Below, piece after piece: positions 39,279-48,134 of a stretch of 64,000 nucleotides of DNA (its first letter is position 1; every line of letters starts with the position of its first letter). The notes below the pieces were generated by a model. That model did no database searches and was not told the origin of the DNA. It was given only the letters and a program-made list of their open reading frames with translations. The translations under genes and the position numbers were made by a program. The DNA is from Eggerthella lenta DSM 2243 (GTDB lineage: Bacteria; Actinomycetota; Coriobacteriia; Coriobacteriales; Eggerthellaceae): assembly GCF_000024265.1 (NCBI RefSeq), contig NC_013204.1:2732501-2796500 (forward strand). The letters are read 5' to 3'.

Positions 39279-40883
39279 ATGGAAGAACAGACCAAGTATG
39301 ACGAGATTAGAGTGAAGCTGGGGTCTCGCCTACGCAAAACCGGTCGCCACCCCTTTCTGTTCGTAGGCTCAGGCATTCCTATGAGGTATGCAGAGCTCCC
39401 CAATTGGGAATCCCTCTTACGAGGGATATGCGCGAGAATATCCGACAATCCATTCGCACTCGAGAGATACGACAACGAGGTGTCCGGCACAGGGAAATTT
39501 GAACGATACCCGGCAATCGCTACACTGATGGAGAAAGACTTCAATCGCACTGCTCTCGCCGATCCATCGTTCGAAGGGTTCAGGAATGAGCATTTCGACC
39601 AGCTGAAGGCCGGGACTTCCGCTTTCAAGCTTTTCATCGCCCGCTATCTCGACACATACGAACCGACTCTTTTGCACGAAGAACTCTCTGTCCTTCGTGC
39701 AGCATCGAATAAGATCTCAGGAGTGATCACCACCAACTACGACCGCTTCATCGAAGGATTGTTCCCCGGCTTCAAAACCTACGCAGGCCAAAGCGAGCTG
39801 CTCCTCTCAGATATATACGAAGTGGGGGAGATATACAAAATCCACGGGTCGGTTGACAATCCCGACAGCATCGTCATCACCTCATCGGACTACGATTCGT
39901 TCAACACGAGAAAAGCCTACCTGGTCGCCAAAATTCTTACTGTTTTCGTCGAATACCCCATTGTGTTCATGGGCTACTCCATGAACGACAAAAACATTCT
40001 CAACATCCTAGAATCACTCGCCGAATGCCTTGGGCCTGAAGGGCTTGGCAAACTGCGCGACCGAATGATTTTCGTGCAGCACGGCAGCGACGTCGGTATC
40101 ACATATACCCGTCAATCGTTCGGATCCGAAGCTTCCATCGAAATGACAACGATCACTTCCGACGATTTCACCCCTATTTACCAAGCAATCGCGAAATCGG
40201 AAACGCTTTATCCGCCTAGGCTTATGAGGACGCTGAAAAAGAAGATATTTCAAATGGATCTGTCAACACATGGCACCGTAACCACTCGAGGCTTCGACGG
40301 AATCTCATCTTTGCCCGAAGATGCCAAGATAATCATCGGAATCGGAGCGGATACCACATCCAAAGGGAGCCCCGTCAAGGCTAACGACATCTATCTGGAT
40401 GCCGTGTTCGACAATATGAACCTCAATCCGAGGCTGGTGGTCGAGCAATATCTGCCCGATTTGCTCAAGCACAATACCGGTGGTTTGCCAATTTTCAAAT
40501 ACTTGGAGGTGTACGAAGGGGAGCTTTACGACAAAGTTTCCGAATTCGCGAAAAACCATACCGCCATCGATTCGTATTTAAACAGTGCCTATCGCAGCCA
40601 AAAGAAAAGCTTCCGTAAACAACTCGATGTAAAAACAGTCAGTGCGATAATCGAAATGGAACGCACAAGCGAGAACAAGCCCGACAGCCTCTACAGAAAG
40701 CTCTGCTTTCTCGAAATCGAAGAATACGATATCGACAGCTTGGAGACGCTGCTCAAGACGGACATAGGGAACAACCCTCGCATTTTCAACGATTGTCCGG
40801 AAATAAAGAGGCTGATCAGGATTTACGATTTCCTTAAACACGGAAGCGCCCCGGACACCGTCACCACTAGTGCGAACACCTAG
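39279..40883 (+). CDS. SIR2-domain protein, candidate anti-phage NADase
   Basis: 534 residues. The N-terminal half is a SIR2-like NAD-binding domain: PFLFVGSGIPMRYAELPNWESLL, SGVITTNYDRFIEG, EIYKIHGSVDNPDS (the catalytic His) and YPIVFMGYSMNDKNIL. The C-terminal half (about 300-534) matches nothing I recognise. Stand-alone SIR2 proteins of this build often act in abortive infection by depleting NAD. Lower GC and different codon use than the neighbours, plus its position as a lone gene between two core genes, point to transfer. Ribosome binding site GAGGAAGG. The stop codon lies inside the first copy of a 26-bp direct repeat. Confidence 0.85.
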   Translation: MEEQTKYDEIRVKLGSRLRKTGRHPFLFVGSGIPMRYAELPNWESLLRGICARISDNPFALERYDNEVSGTGKFERYPAIATLMEKDFNRTALADPSFEGFRNEHFDQLKAGTSAFKLFIARYLDTYEPTLLHEELSVLRAASNKISGVITTNYDRFIEGLFPGFKTYAGQSELLLSDIYEVGEIYKIHGSVDNPDSIVITSSDYDSFNTRKAYLVAKILTVFVEYPIVFMGYSMNDKNILNILESLAECLGPEGLGKLRDRMIFVQHGSDVGITYTRQSFGSEASIEMTTITSDDFTPIYQAIAKSETLYPPRLMRTLKKKIFQMDLSTHGTVTTRGFDGISSLPEDAKIIIGIGADTTSKGSPVKANDIYLDAVFDNMNLNPRLVVEQYLPDLLKHNTGGLPIFKYLEVYEGELYDKVSEFAKNHTAIDSYLNSAYRSQKKSFRKQLDVKTVSAIIEMERTSENKPDSLYRKLCFLEIEEYDIDSLETLLKTDIGNNPRIFNDCPEIKRLIRIYDFLKHGSAPDTVTTSANT

Positions 40884-40943
40884 ATCGAGTGTCGGGACGC
40901 TTTCCCCGAAGCCACCTTCACCACTAGTGCGAACACCTAGATC
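40861..40943. repeat. 26-bp exact direct repeat at the end of the SIR2 gene
   Basis: The 26-bp block beginning TCACCACTAGTGCGAACACC occurs at 40861-40886 and 40918-40943, with 31 bp between. The first copy carries the SIR2 stop codon. It may be a duplication from insertion or an attachment-like site. Confidence 0.9.
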
Positions 40944-41066
40944 CGGTGGTCCTTTTACAGCAGTTAGTATACCATGGTGTCCCGGGCGCCTTCAAAAAAC
41001 ACAAGTCTTTTTACCTGAACGAAACGTTGCATGCGCCTCGAGGAACGACAACCGAGCTGTTGTCCT

Positions 41067-41951
<885 letters not shown>

Positions 41952-42196
41952 ACGCGTATCCTTTCGTTTTGCCGGCTATTGTACCGCTTGTTAGACATCG
42001 CGAACATCGGAAAGAGAAGGAAGATCGGGAGATCGCATCCCACTCTGCCCGTCCCGCCCGCTCCGTTCGCCAGCAAATCCCGCGCCATACCCCTGGAGGA
42101 CATTCGTAATTATGACCAAAACACCTATGGACAAAATGGGGAGTTTTCTCTAGATTCTGAAGACCGTCGCACCGCCCCGCTAAGCGCATCGTCCGC

Positions 42197-42922
42197 CTAC
42201 TTCGCCGCTCCTCCCGCACCCCCGTCGCGCTGGCGCTTGAAGCGATGGTATGCGAGCGCGCCGATCACCACGGCCGCGGCGGTGACGCTGAACACGATGG
42301 CGGTCGCCCGCCAATCGCCTGCGGCGGCGAACGACGATCCCAGCGTGATGGCCAGCACCGACGGCAACCGACCGGCCGTGGTGACGACTGCAAGATGCAC
42401 GGGATGCATGCCGGCGAACGCGGCGAGGTAGGCCATGAGATCCTTCGGCAGGCCGGGGATGAAGAACGCCGCGAGAATAGCGAAGTCGAACCTCTGCGCC
42501 CCGCGCAAGCGGGCCAGCCACTCGCGACCCTTTCTCGTGAGGACGAGCTCGAGCACGCGATCGCCGCCGAAGCGCACTACCGCGATGATAGCGAAGCAAC
42601 CGACCACGCTGGCGGCAAGGTACACGAACGCGCCCTCCCAGAACCCGAACGCGTAGCCCGCGGCAAGCTCCAGCGGCTCGCTGGGAACGATCACCGTCAC
42701 CTCTTGCAGAACGACCAGCAGGCCGAACACCACGGGCGCAAGCGGCCCCAAGCGCTCCACCTGCTGCTGCACGCGATGTCCGTCGGTCAGGAAAGCCAGC
42801 GCGTCGCGGCCGAACAGCAGCGCCAACACCCCGACGATGCCGGCGAACGCAAGCAGCGCCGCCGCCACAGCCATGCGCCGCTTGCGCAACTCCCTATCCT
42901 GCGTGCCCACCGATTTCGCCAT
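42197..42922 (-). CDS. TVP38/TMEM64 (DedA-like) membrane protein
   Basis: 241 residues with about six hydrophobic segments. PSEPLELAAGYAFGFWEGAFVYLAASVVGCFAIIAVVRFGGDRVLE and FIPGLPKDLMAYLAAFAGMHPVHLAVVTTAGRLPSVLAITLG are the conserved VTT-domain halves. Family members act in membrane lipid distribution or transport; the bacterial role is not fixed. Start has AAAGGGG upstream. It appears monocistronic; the 245 bp downstream before map hold no clear feature. Confidence 0.88.
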   Translation of the reverse strand: MAKSVGTQDRELRKRRMAVAAALLAFAGIVGVLALLFGRDALAFLTDGHRVQQQVERLGPLAPVVFGLLVVLQEVTVIVPSEPLELAAGYAFGFWEGAFVYLAASVVGCFAIIAVVRFGGDRVLELVLTRKGREWLARLRGAQRFDFAILAAFFIPGLPKDLMAYLAAFAGMHPVHLAVVTTAGRLPSVLAITLGSSFAAAGDWRATAIVFSVTAAAVVIGALAYHRFKRQRDGGAGGAAK

Positions 42923-43050
42923 GCCGCCCCTTTCGCCGTCCGCATAATTGTCGTACGGCGGCGCCGCACGCAGGTGTGCGTCCGTTGACGAACCGGTAAC
43001 GGGATTGCGCTATACTGGGGAAACGGAACCGACGAGGAAAGGACGCCCCC

Positions 43051-43179
43051 ATGCGCCAATCCAACCGAACGTCCCTTCTGACGACTAGCCTCGCCTTCGC
43101 GTTCGCGCTCGGTATAGCATCGTTTTCCGGATGCAGCGGGAGCGATCTCCCCGTCGAGCCTGAAACGCACGAACCCTGA
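43051..43179 (+). CDS. Small predicted lipoprotein, 42 residues
   Basis: ATG at 43051 with AGGAAAGGA seven to ten bases upstream, stop at 43177. The peptide MRQSNRTSLLTTSLAFAF... has a basic start, a hydrophobic stretch ALGIASFSGC with the lipobox FSGC, then a 20-residue polar mature part (SGSDLPVEPETHEP). A TATACT element lies 35 bp upstream. It may be a small surface lipoprotein or the remnant of a longer one; no longer frame follows. Confidence 0.55.
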   Translation: MRQSNRTSLLTTSLAFAFALGIASFSGCSGSDLPVEPETHEP

Positions 43180-43221
43180 TCGAAGCGCTTGCAATCATGG
43201 GGATGTAAGGCAGATACCGCG

Positions 43222-43572
43222 CTAGTCTTCGAGCAACCGCAGGCACAATTCCCGCAGGGCGGGAATGCTTGTTATAGCTGTTTCCCAAACAATCGCAGGC
43301 TTCAATTTTGCATAACCATGGGCGATTCGATTGCGCATGCCATATGCCTGAACCCACATATCCGAAGGATAGAGTTCCTGCAAAGCATCGAGGTATCCGC
43401 CTCCGCCGATCAGTTCCCCGATCTGAAATATCGGCATCAGCAAAAGATCGAGATGGTCGTCGTTCAGGCACACGCTTTCTCTGGACATCGAGTAGCGCGC
43501 GATTCGGTCGGATACGATATCGCAAAGCGGCACCATCAGTTCGATGCATTCGATCGCTTCAGGATTTCTCAT
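43222..43572 (-). CDS. HepT-like HEPN-domain toxin
   Basis: 116 residues. MRNPEAIECIELMVPLCDIVSDRIARYSM opens a four-helix HEPN fold; GMRNRIAHGYAK contains the R-x4-H-x-Y motif of HepT ribonucleases. Residues around it (YPSDMWVQAYGMRNRIAHGY) fit the family. It overlaps the nucleotidyltransferase gene upstream by 14 bases. In known pairs the MntA partner AMPylates the Tyr of this motif and blocks the toxin. Confidence 0.88.
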   Translation of the reverse strand: MRNPEAIECIELMVPLCDIVSDRIARYSMSRESVCLNDDHLDLLLMPIFQIGELIGGGGYLDALQELYPSDMWVQAYGMRNRIAHGYAKLKPAIVWETAITSIPALRELCLRLLED

Positions 43573-43861
43573 AGATGAGCTTTCTGTCTCGCTCGTAGCG
43601 CTCGCGCGCACGCGGGTAAAACGAATCGTCCCCGCACACCACGTCGACCGGCACCCCCAACGCCTCTTCAAGATGGCTGCCGAAGCCTCCAAGGGAAAAG
43701 AGCGTGAACCCGTCGTCAGGCTCAATGCACAGATCCACATCAGATGCCGCATCCGCATCGCCGCGCGCGTGCGAACCGAACAGGTACGCTTTCACAACTC
43801 CGTAACCAGGAGCAATAGAGCGCACAGCCGAAGCGATGGTATGTTGGTCGAGCACTTTCAT
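43559..43861 (-). CDS. MntA-like minimal nucleotidyltransferase antitoxin
   Basis: 100 residues. YLFGSHARGDADAASDVDLCIEPDDG contains the GS-x10-D-x-D motif of the MNT family. Known MntA enzymes transfer AMP to HepT. ATG at 43861 is the likely start; no strong ribosome binding site. It precedes and overlaps the HEPN gene, the normal order. Confidence 0.88.
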   Translation of the reverse strand: MKVLDQHTIASAVRSIAPGYGVVKAYLFGSHARGDADAASDVDLCIEPDDGFTLFSLGGFGSHLEEALGVPVDVVCGDDSFYPRARERYERDRKLIYEKS

Positions 43862-43907
43862 GGCATTAGTATACCACCGCCATCGACATGCCGACCACCC
43901 GCCGGCC

Positions 43908-43943
43908 CCCTGCGTCCCCGTCGTTGCTGGACGGGACGCAGGG
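43908..43943. terminator. Hairpin upstream of mntA-hepT
   Basis: Arms of 15 and 14 bases (CCCTGCGTCCCCGTC and its near-complement) with one bulged C. It lies between pheT and the mntA start and could stop read-through from pheT. Confidence 0.5.
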
Positions 43944-43960
43944 ACAGCACGGGCGAGCCT

Positions 43961-43985
43961 GCGCTCGGGATGGCAACCCGAGCGC
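43961..43985 (-). terminator. Terminator after pheT
   Basis: Perfect 9-bp stem GCGCTCGGG/CCCGAGCGC, 7-base loop, 23 bp past the pheT stop codon. Confidence 0.6.
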
Positions 43986-44007
43986 CAGCCGCGCCTGGAG
44001 GGCGGAC

Positions 44008-46446
44008 CTACCCGCGGACTTCGGCGCCGGTGGCGCTGGACACCTTCTTGACCAGGCGCTCGTGAGCCTTGTCGACCTCCTCGCTGGTGAGCGTGCGGTC
44101 GGCGGCGCGGTACGTGAGCGCGTAGGCCATGGACTTCTTGCCCGCGCCCACGCGCGCCTCGTCGCGGTACACGTCGAACAGGCGCACGTCCTCCAAGAGC
44201 TTGCCGCCCGCCGAGGTCATGCACTGCACGAGGCGCTCGTGGGTGACGCCCTCGTCCACGACGAACGCCACGTCCATGGACACGGCCGGGAACGTGGGCA
44301 CGTCCACGTAGTCGCGTGCGGGGCGCGCCGACTTCGCGAGAGCGTCCACGTCAAGCTCGAACGCCACGACGGGCGCCGTCGCGTCGAAGGCGTCCACGGC
44401 CAGCGGGTGCAGCTCGCCCACCCAGCCCAGCTCGGTGCCGCCCGACAGCACCGCGGCCGCGCGGCCCGGCTGCAAATGCGGGGCCTCGTCGGCCGAGAGC
44501 GCCTTGAAGCGCAGCTTCGGCAGCGCCAGCTCGCGCGCGAGGTTCTCAATCGCGCCCTTGCCGTCGAAGAAGTCGAACGCGGCCGGAGCGCTGTTCCAAC
44601 CGGCATCGCCCATGGCGCCCGCCATGACGCCGGCCAGACGGCGGCGCTCCTTCGGCTGGCTCTTGCCCTCGTGCGCGAAGAACACGGCGCCCATCTCGTA
44701 AAGCTGCACGTTCTTCACGCCGCGGCTCTGGTTGTAGGCGACGCTGCGCATGAGGCCGGGAACGATGCTCTGGCGCATGACGGACTGGTCGGCGTTCAGC
44801 GGGTTGATGAGCTCCACCGGACGCCCCAGCCCCTCGTGGCTCATGCGCAGGCGGTCGAGGTCGCCCGGCTCGGCGAACGAGTAGGTCATCGTCTCGTTGA
44901 GGCCGCTCGCACACATGGTGCGATGGATGATGTCGGACACGTGCTCCAGCTGCGAGCGCGTGCCGTAACGGCCGCGGCCGCCCGGCAGCGTGGCCGGGAT
45001 GCGGTCCATGCCCCAGAGGCGCACCACTTCCTCGTACAGGTCGATCTCGCGCTCCAGGTCCGGGCGGAACGTCGGTGCCGTCACGGACAGCACGTCGGCG
45101 TCGTCGGCATCGGACACCTCGCAACCCAGGCGGCTGAGGATGTCGACGACCTCCTCGCGCGGGATCTCGGCGCCCATCATCGCGCAGAAGCGCGGCACGC
45201 GGAACTCCAGGTCGATAGGATCGGTCTTCTCCAGCCACACGTCCACCATGCCGGGGCACACCGAGCCGCCCGACACCTCGGCGATGAGCGCGGCGGCCAT
45301 GTCGGCGTTGAGGGCCACCGGGTTGTCGTCCACCCCGCGCTCGTAGCGCATGGACGACTCGCTGATCAGGCCCAGGTTGCGGCTCGTGCGGCTGGTGTGC
45401 GCGCGATCGAACGCGGCGGCCTCCAGCAGCACCGTGGTGGTAGCCTCGGTGACCTCGGTCTCGAGGCCGCCCATGACGCCGGCCAACGCCACGGCGCGCT
45501 CGGGCGTGGCGATGACGGTCATGTCGGGCACGAGCTGGCGGTCTTCGCCGTCGAGCGTGGTGAACCGCTCGCCCTCGGCCGCCGGGCGCACCACGATGTG
45601 CGCCTTGCCGTCCGCGCCTGCCAGCTTGTCGAAGTCGAACGCGTGCAGCGGCTGGCCCAGCAGGAACAGGATGTAGTTCGTCACGTCCACGATGTTGTTG
45701 ATGGAGCGGGCGCCCGCGGCGGCCACGCGCTCGGCCAGCCAGTCGGGGCTCGGGCCCACCTGCACGCCCTTGATGACGCGCGCCGTGTAGCGGCAGCAGC
45801 GGGACGCGTCGGCGATTTCCACGCTCACCTGGTCGGACGCAGGGGTCGCGTCGGCGTCCTCCACGAGGTCGATCTGCGGGCGCTTCACGTCGGTGCGGTA
45901 CATCGCGCCCACCTCGCGCGCCATGCCCGCCATGCTGAGGCAGTCGGGGCGGTTCGGCGTGACCTCGAGGTCGAGCACCGTGTCGGACAGCTTGAGGTAG
46001 TCGGCGATGGGCATGCCCACCGGCGCGTCCTCGGGCAGGATCCAGATGCCCTCGTGGTTGCTGCCCATACCCAGCTCGCGCTGCGAGCAGCACATGCCGC
46101 AGCTAGTGATGCCGCGCAGCTTGGACTTCTTGATCTTGAAGTCGCCGGGCAGCACCGCGCCGATGGTGGCCACCGGCACCTTGATCCCCTGCGCGATGTT
46201 CGGCGCGCCGCACACGATCTGCACCGGCTCGCCCGCGCCCACGTCCACGGTGACCACGTGCATGTGGTCGCTGTCGGGATGCTGCTCGCACGTCTCCACG
46301 TAGCCCACGACCACGCCGTCGAACGCGTCGCCCGTCTTCTCGACCGCCTCCACGCCCGTGCCCGTCAAATCAAGCCGGTCGCAGAACGCCTTCACGTCCG
46401 AAGGCACGTCCACATACTCAGACAACCATTTCAAAGAAACCTTCAT
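44008..46446 (-). CDS. pheT: Phenylalanyl-tRNA synthetase beta subunit
   Basis: 812 residues. An N-terminal tRNA-binding OB domain (KIKKSKLRGITSCGMCCSQ), B3/4 editing, B5 and catalytic-like core, and a C-terminal FDX-ACB anticodon domain (FPAVSMDVAFVVDEGVTHERLVQCM). Start ATG at 46446 fits MKVSLKWLSEYVDVPSDVKAF; upstream in-frame residues are non-coding. It follows pheS after a 190-bp gap that contains a 16-bp inverted repeat, wider than usual for pheST. Confidence 0.97.
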   Translation of the reverse strand: MKVSLKWLSEYVDVPSDVKAFCDRLDLTGTGVEAVEKTGDAFDGVVVGYVETCEQHPDSDHMHVVTVDVGAGEPVQIVCGAPNIAQGIKVPVATIGAVLPGDFKIKKSKLRGITSCGMCCSQRELGMGSNHEGIWILPEDAPVGMPIADYLKLSDTVLDLEVTPNRPDCLSMAGMAREVGAMYRTDVKRPQIDLVEDADATPASDQVSVEIADASRCCRYTARVIKGVQVGPSPDWLAERVAAAGARSINNIVDVTNYILFLLGQPLHAFDFDKLAGADGKAHIVVRPAAEGERFTTLDGEDRQLVPDMTVIATPERAVALAGVMGGLETEVTEATTTVLLEAAAFDRAHTSRTSRNLGLISESSMRYERGVDDNPVALNADMAAALIAEVSGGSVCPGMVDVWLEKTDPIDLEFRVPRFCAMMGAEIPREEVVDILSRLGCEVSDADDADVLSVTAPTFRPDLEREIDLYEEVVRLWGMDRIPATLPGGRGRYGTRSQLEHVSDIIHRTMCASGLNETMTYSFAEPGDLDRLRMSHEGLGRPVELINPLNADQSVMRQSIVPGLMRSVAYNQSRGVKNVQLYEMGAVFFAHEGKSQPKERRRLAGVMAGAMGDAGWNSAPAAFDFFDGKGAIENLARELALPKLRFKALSADEAPHLQPGRAAAVLSGGTELGWVGELHPLAVDAFDATAPVVAFELDVDALAKSARPARDYVDVPTFPAVSMDVAFVVDEGVTHERLVQCMTSAGGKLLEDVRLFDVYRDEARVGAGKKSMAYALTYRAADRTLTSEEVDKAHERLVKKVSSATGAEVRG

Positions 46447-46545
46447 CAGCTCTTCCTCTTTCCACCAAGCCCCCGTCTGACTGAATACCGCAACTCGGAT
46501 CCGAGCTAGCCAGCAGACGCAGCGCAACAACGTCAACAGTGCGAA

Positions 46546-46626
46546 GGGACGCTTGGCGAGGTCCACCAAGCGAGTTTCGCAGCGCAGCGAGGACTGTCTG
46601 AGCGACTGGGCCTCGCCAAGCGTCCC
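46546..46626. repeat. 16-bp inverted repeat between pheS and pheT
   Basis: GGGACGCTTGGCGAGG (46546-46561) and its exact complement (46611-46626) enclose 49 bp. The left copy is followed by TCCACCAAGCGAG and the right ends ten bases before the pheS stop. It could be an inserted element or an RNA structure adjusting pheT expression. Confidence 0.8.
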
Positions 46627-46636
46627 GCCAGAAACC

Positions 46637-47698
46637 CTAGAACTGCCGCAAGAAGCGCATGTCGCCTTCGACCAGCATGCGCAGGTCGGGCACGTTGTAC
46701 TTCAGGCAGGCGATGCGCTCCACCCCCATGCCGAACGCGAAGCCGGAATACTTCTCCGGATCGATGCCCGACATGGAAAGCACGTTCGGGTCCACCATGC
46801 CGCAGCCGAGGATCTCCAGCCAGCCGGTGCCCTTGCAGAAGCGGCAGCCCTCGCCGTGGCAGATGCCGCAGCTCACGTCCACCTCGGCCGACGGCTCCGT
46901 GAACGGGAAGTAGTGGGCGCGGAACCGCGTCTTGCGCTCTTCGCCGAACATCTGCTTGCACAGGTAGTCGAGCGTGCCCTTGAGGTCGCCGAACGTGATG
47001 CCCTCGTCCACCACGAGGCCCTCGATCTGCGTGAACTGGGGCAGGTGGGACGGGTCGGCCACGTCGCGGCGGTACACCTTGCCGGGCGCGATCACGTAGA
47101 TGGGCAGCTCGTTGTCCTCCATCGCGTGCACCTGCACGCCGGAGGTCTGGGTGCGCAGCAGCACGTCGGACTCGCCGCGCACGGCCGCCTGCGCGCCGGA
47201 AAGGTCGCGCACATAGAACGTGTCGGCCAGGCTGCGGCTGGGGTGGTCGGCCGGGGCGTTCAACGCCTCGAAGTTGTAGTAGTCGGTCTCCACCTCGGGG
47301 CCCGTGGCCACCGTGTAGCCCAGGCCGAGGAAGATCTCGGAAATCTCGTCGGTGATGCGGTTGATGAGGTGGCGCGTGCCCACCTGCTGCGAGCGACCCG
47401 GCAGCGTCACGTCCACGGCGGCCGCGTCGATGGCGGCGGCCAGCTCGGATGCGGCCAGCTCCTCCTTGCGCGCGGCCAGCGCGCCTTCGACGGCGGCGCG
47501 CACCTCGTTCGCCGTCTTGCCCACGGCGGCGCGCTCCTCCTTCGCGATCTGCCCCATCTGGCGCAGGTACCCGGTCAGCGTGCCCGCCTTGCCCAGCACG
47601 CCGATGCGCACCTGCTCGAGCGCCGCGGTGTCGGCCGCCTGCGCGATCTGCGCGATGGTCTGCTCGCGCAGCGCCTCCAGTTCCTCCACGATTGCCAT
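46637..47698 (-). CDS. pheS: Phenylalanyl-tRNA synthetase alpha subunit
   Basis: 353 residues. An N-terminal coiled coil (MAIVEELEALREQTIAQIAQAADT to about 85) binds tRNA; the class II core shows motif 2 (KVYRRDVADPSHLPQFTQIEGL) and motif 3 (FGFAMGVERI-type: FAFGMGVERIACLKY). The cysteine-rich insertion CGICHGEGCRFCKGTGWLEILGCG is common in this group and may bind zinc. ATG at 47698 has AAAGGGA upstream. A T-box leader precedes it. Confidence 0.97.
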   Translation of the reverse strand: MAIVEELEALREQTIAQIAQAADTAALEQVRIGVLGKAGTLTGYLRQMGQIAKEERAAVGKTANEVRAAVEGALAARKEELAASELAAAIDAAAVDVTLPGRSQQVGTRHLINRITDEISEIFLGLGYTVATGPEVETDYYNFEALNAPADHPSRSLADTFYVRDLSGAQAAVRGESDVLLRTQTSGVQVHAMEDNELPIYVIAPGKVYRRDVADPSHLPQFTQIEGLVVDEGITFGDLKGTLDYLCKQMFGEERKTRFRAHYFPFTEPSAEVDVSCGICHGEGCRFCKGTGWLEILGCGMVDPNVLSMSGIDPEKYSGFAFGMGVERIACLKYNVPDLRMLVEGDMRFLRQF

Positions 47699-47756
47699 TC
47701 TGCCGTCCCTTTCCGTCTCTCGCCCCGCGCCGCCCGCCCGGCGGCGCATATGAAAA

Positions 47757-48075
47757 AGAGCCTTCTCTCGTCCTTGCTCCTGAGGGCATGCGCCCAAAGT
47801 CCAAGGACGAGAGAAGGCTCTCGCGGTACCACCTCGGTTGACGGCCGCGCCTGCGCGCGCCGCCCGCTCGTTCGCTCTGTGACGGGAGCTCCCGGCGCAT
47901 CCTACTTAGCGTCTCGCGGGGCGGCGACCAGGGTCGCGCCTCTGCGTCCGCGTTCAAACGCGCTGCTCGGAAGGGAATCGTCGCGCTTGCTGCCCGGGAG
48001 CTTTCAGCCGGTGGCACCCGTCTCTGCCGGCAGCCGCGTTGCGCGGCGCTGTCTTCGTCATCGCATGTAACGATG
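47757..48075 (-). promoter_or_regulatory. T-box leader of pheST
   Basis: On the minus strand the core AGGTGGTACCGCGA lies at 47834-47821, directly before a 19-bp perfect terminator stem (47757-47775 with 47803-47821) followed by TTTTTC. Upstream are GACGAAGACAG and an AGAGAC-GGTGCC stem, typical of stem I. Uncharged tRNA-Phe would switch transcription into pheST on. A TTC in CCCTTCCGAG near 47972 could be the specifier codon. Confidence 0.9.
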
Positions 48076-48134
48076 CAGTTTAGCACATGAGCGCACGCCG
48101 TGCGGGAAATTTCACAAGGACGCGTCGCGGCGTT

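Noticed and set aside
40861-40943. Two 26-bp repeats with a 31-bp spacer as a mini CRISPR
   Set aside because: Only two copies, the first overlaps a coding region, and no cas gene is in the window.
43888-46509. Plus-strand frame of 873 codons opposite pheT
   Set aside because: Antisense shadow of pheT, without recognisable domains or ribosome binding site.
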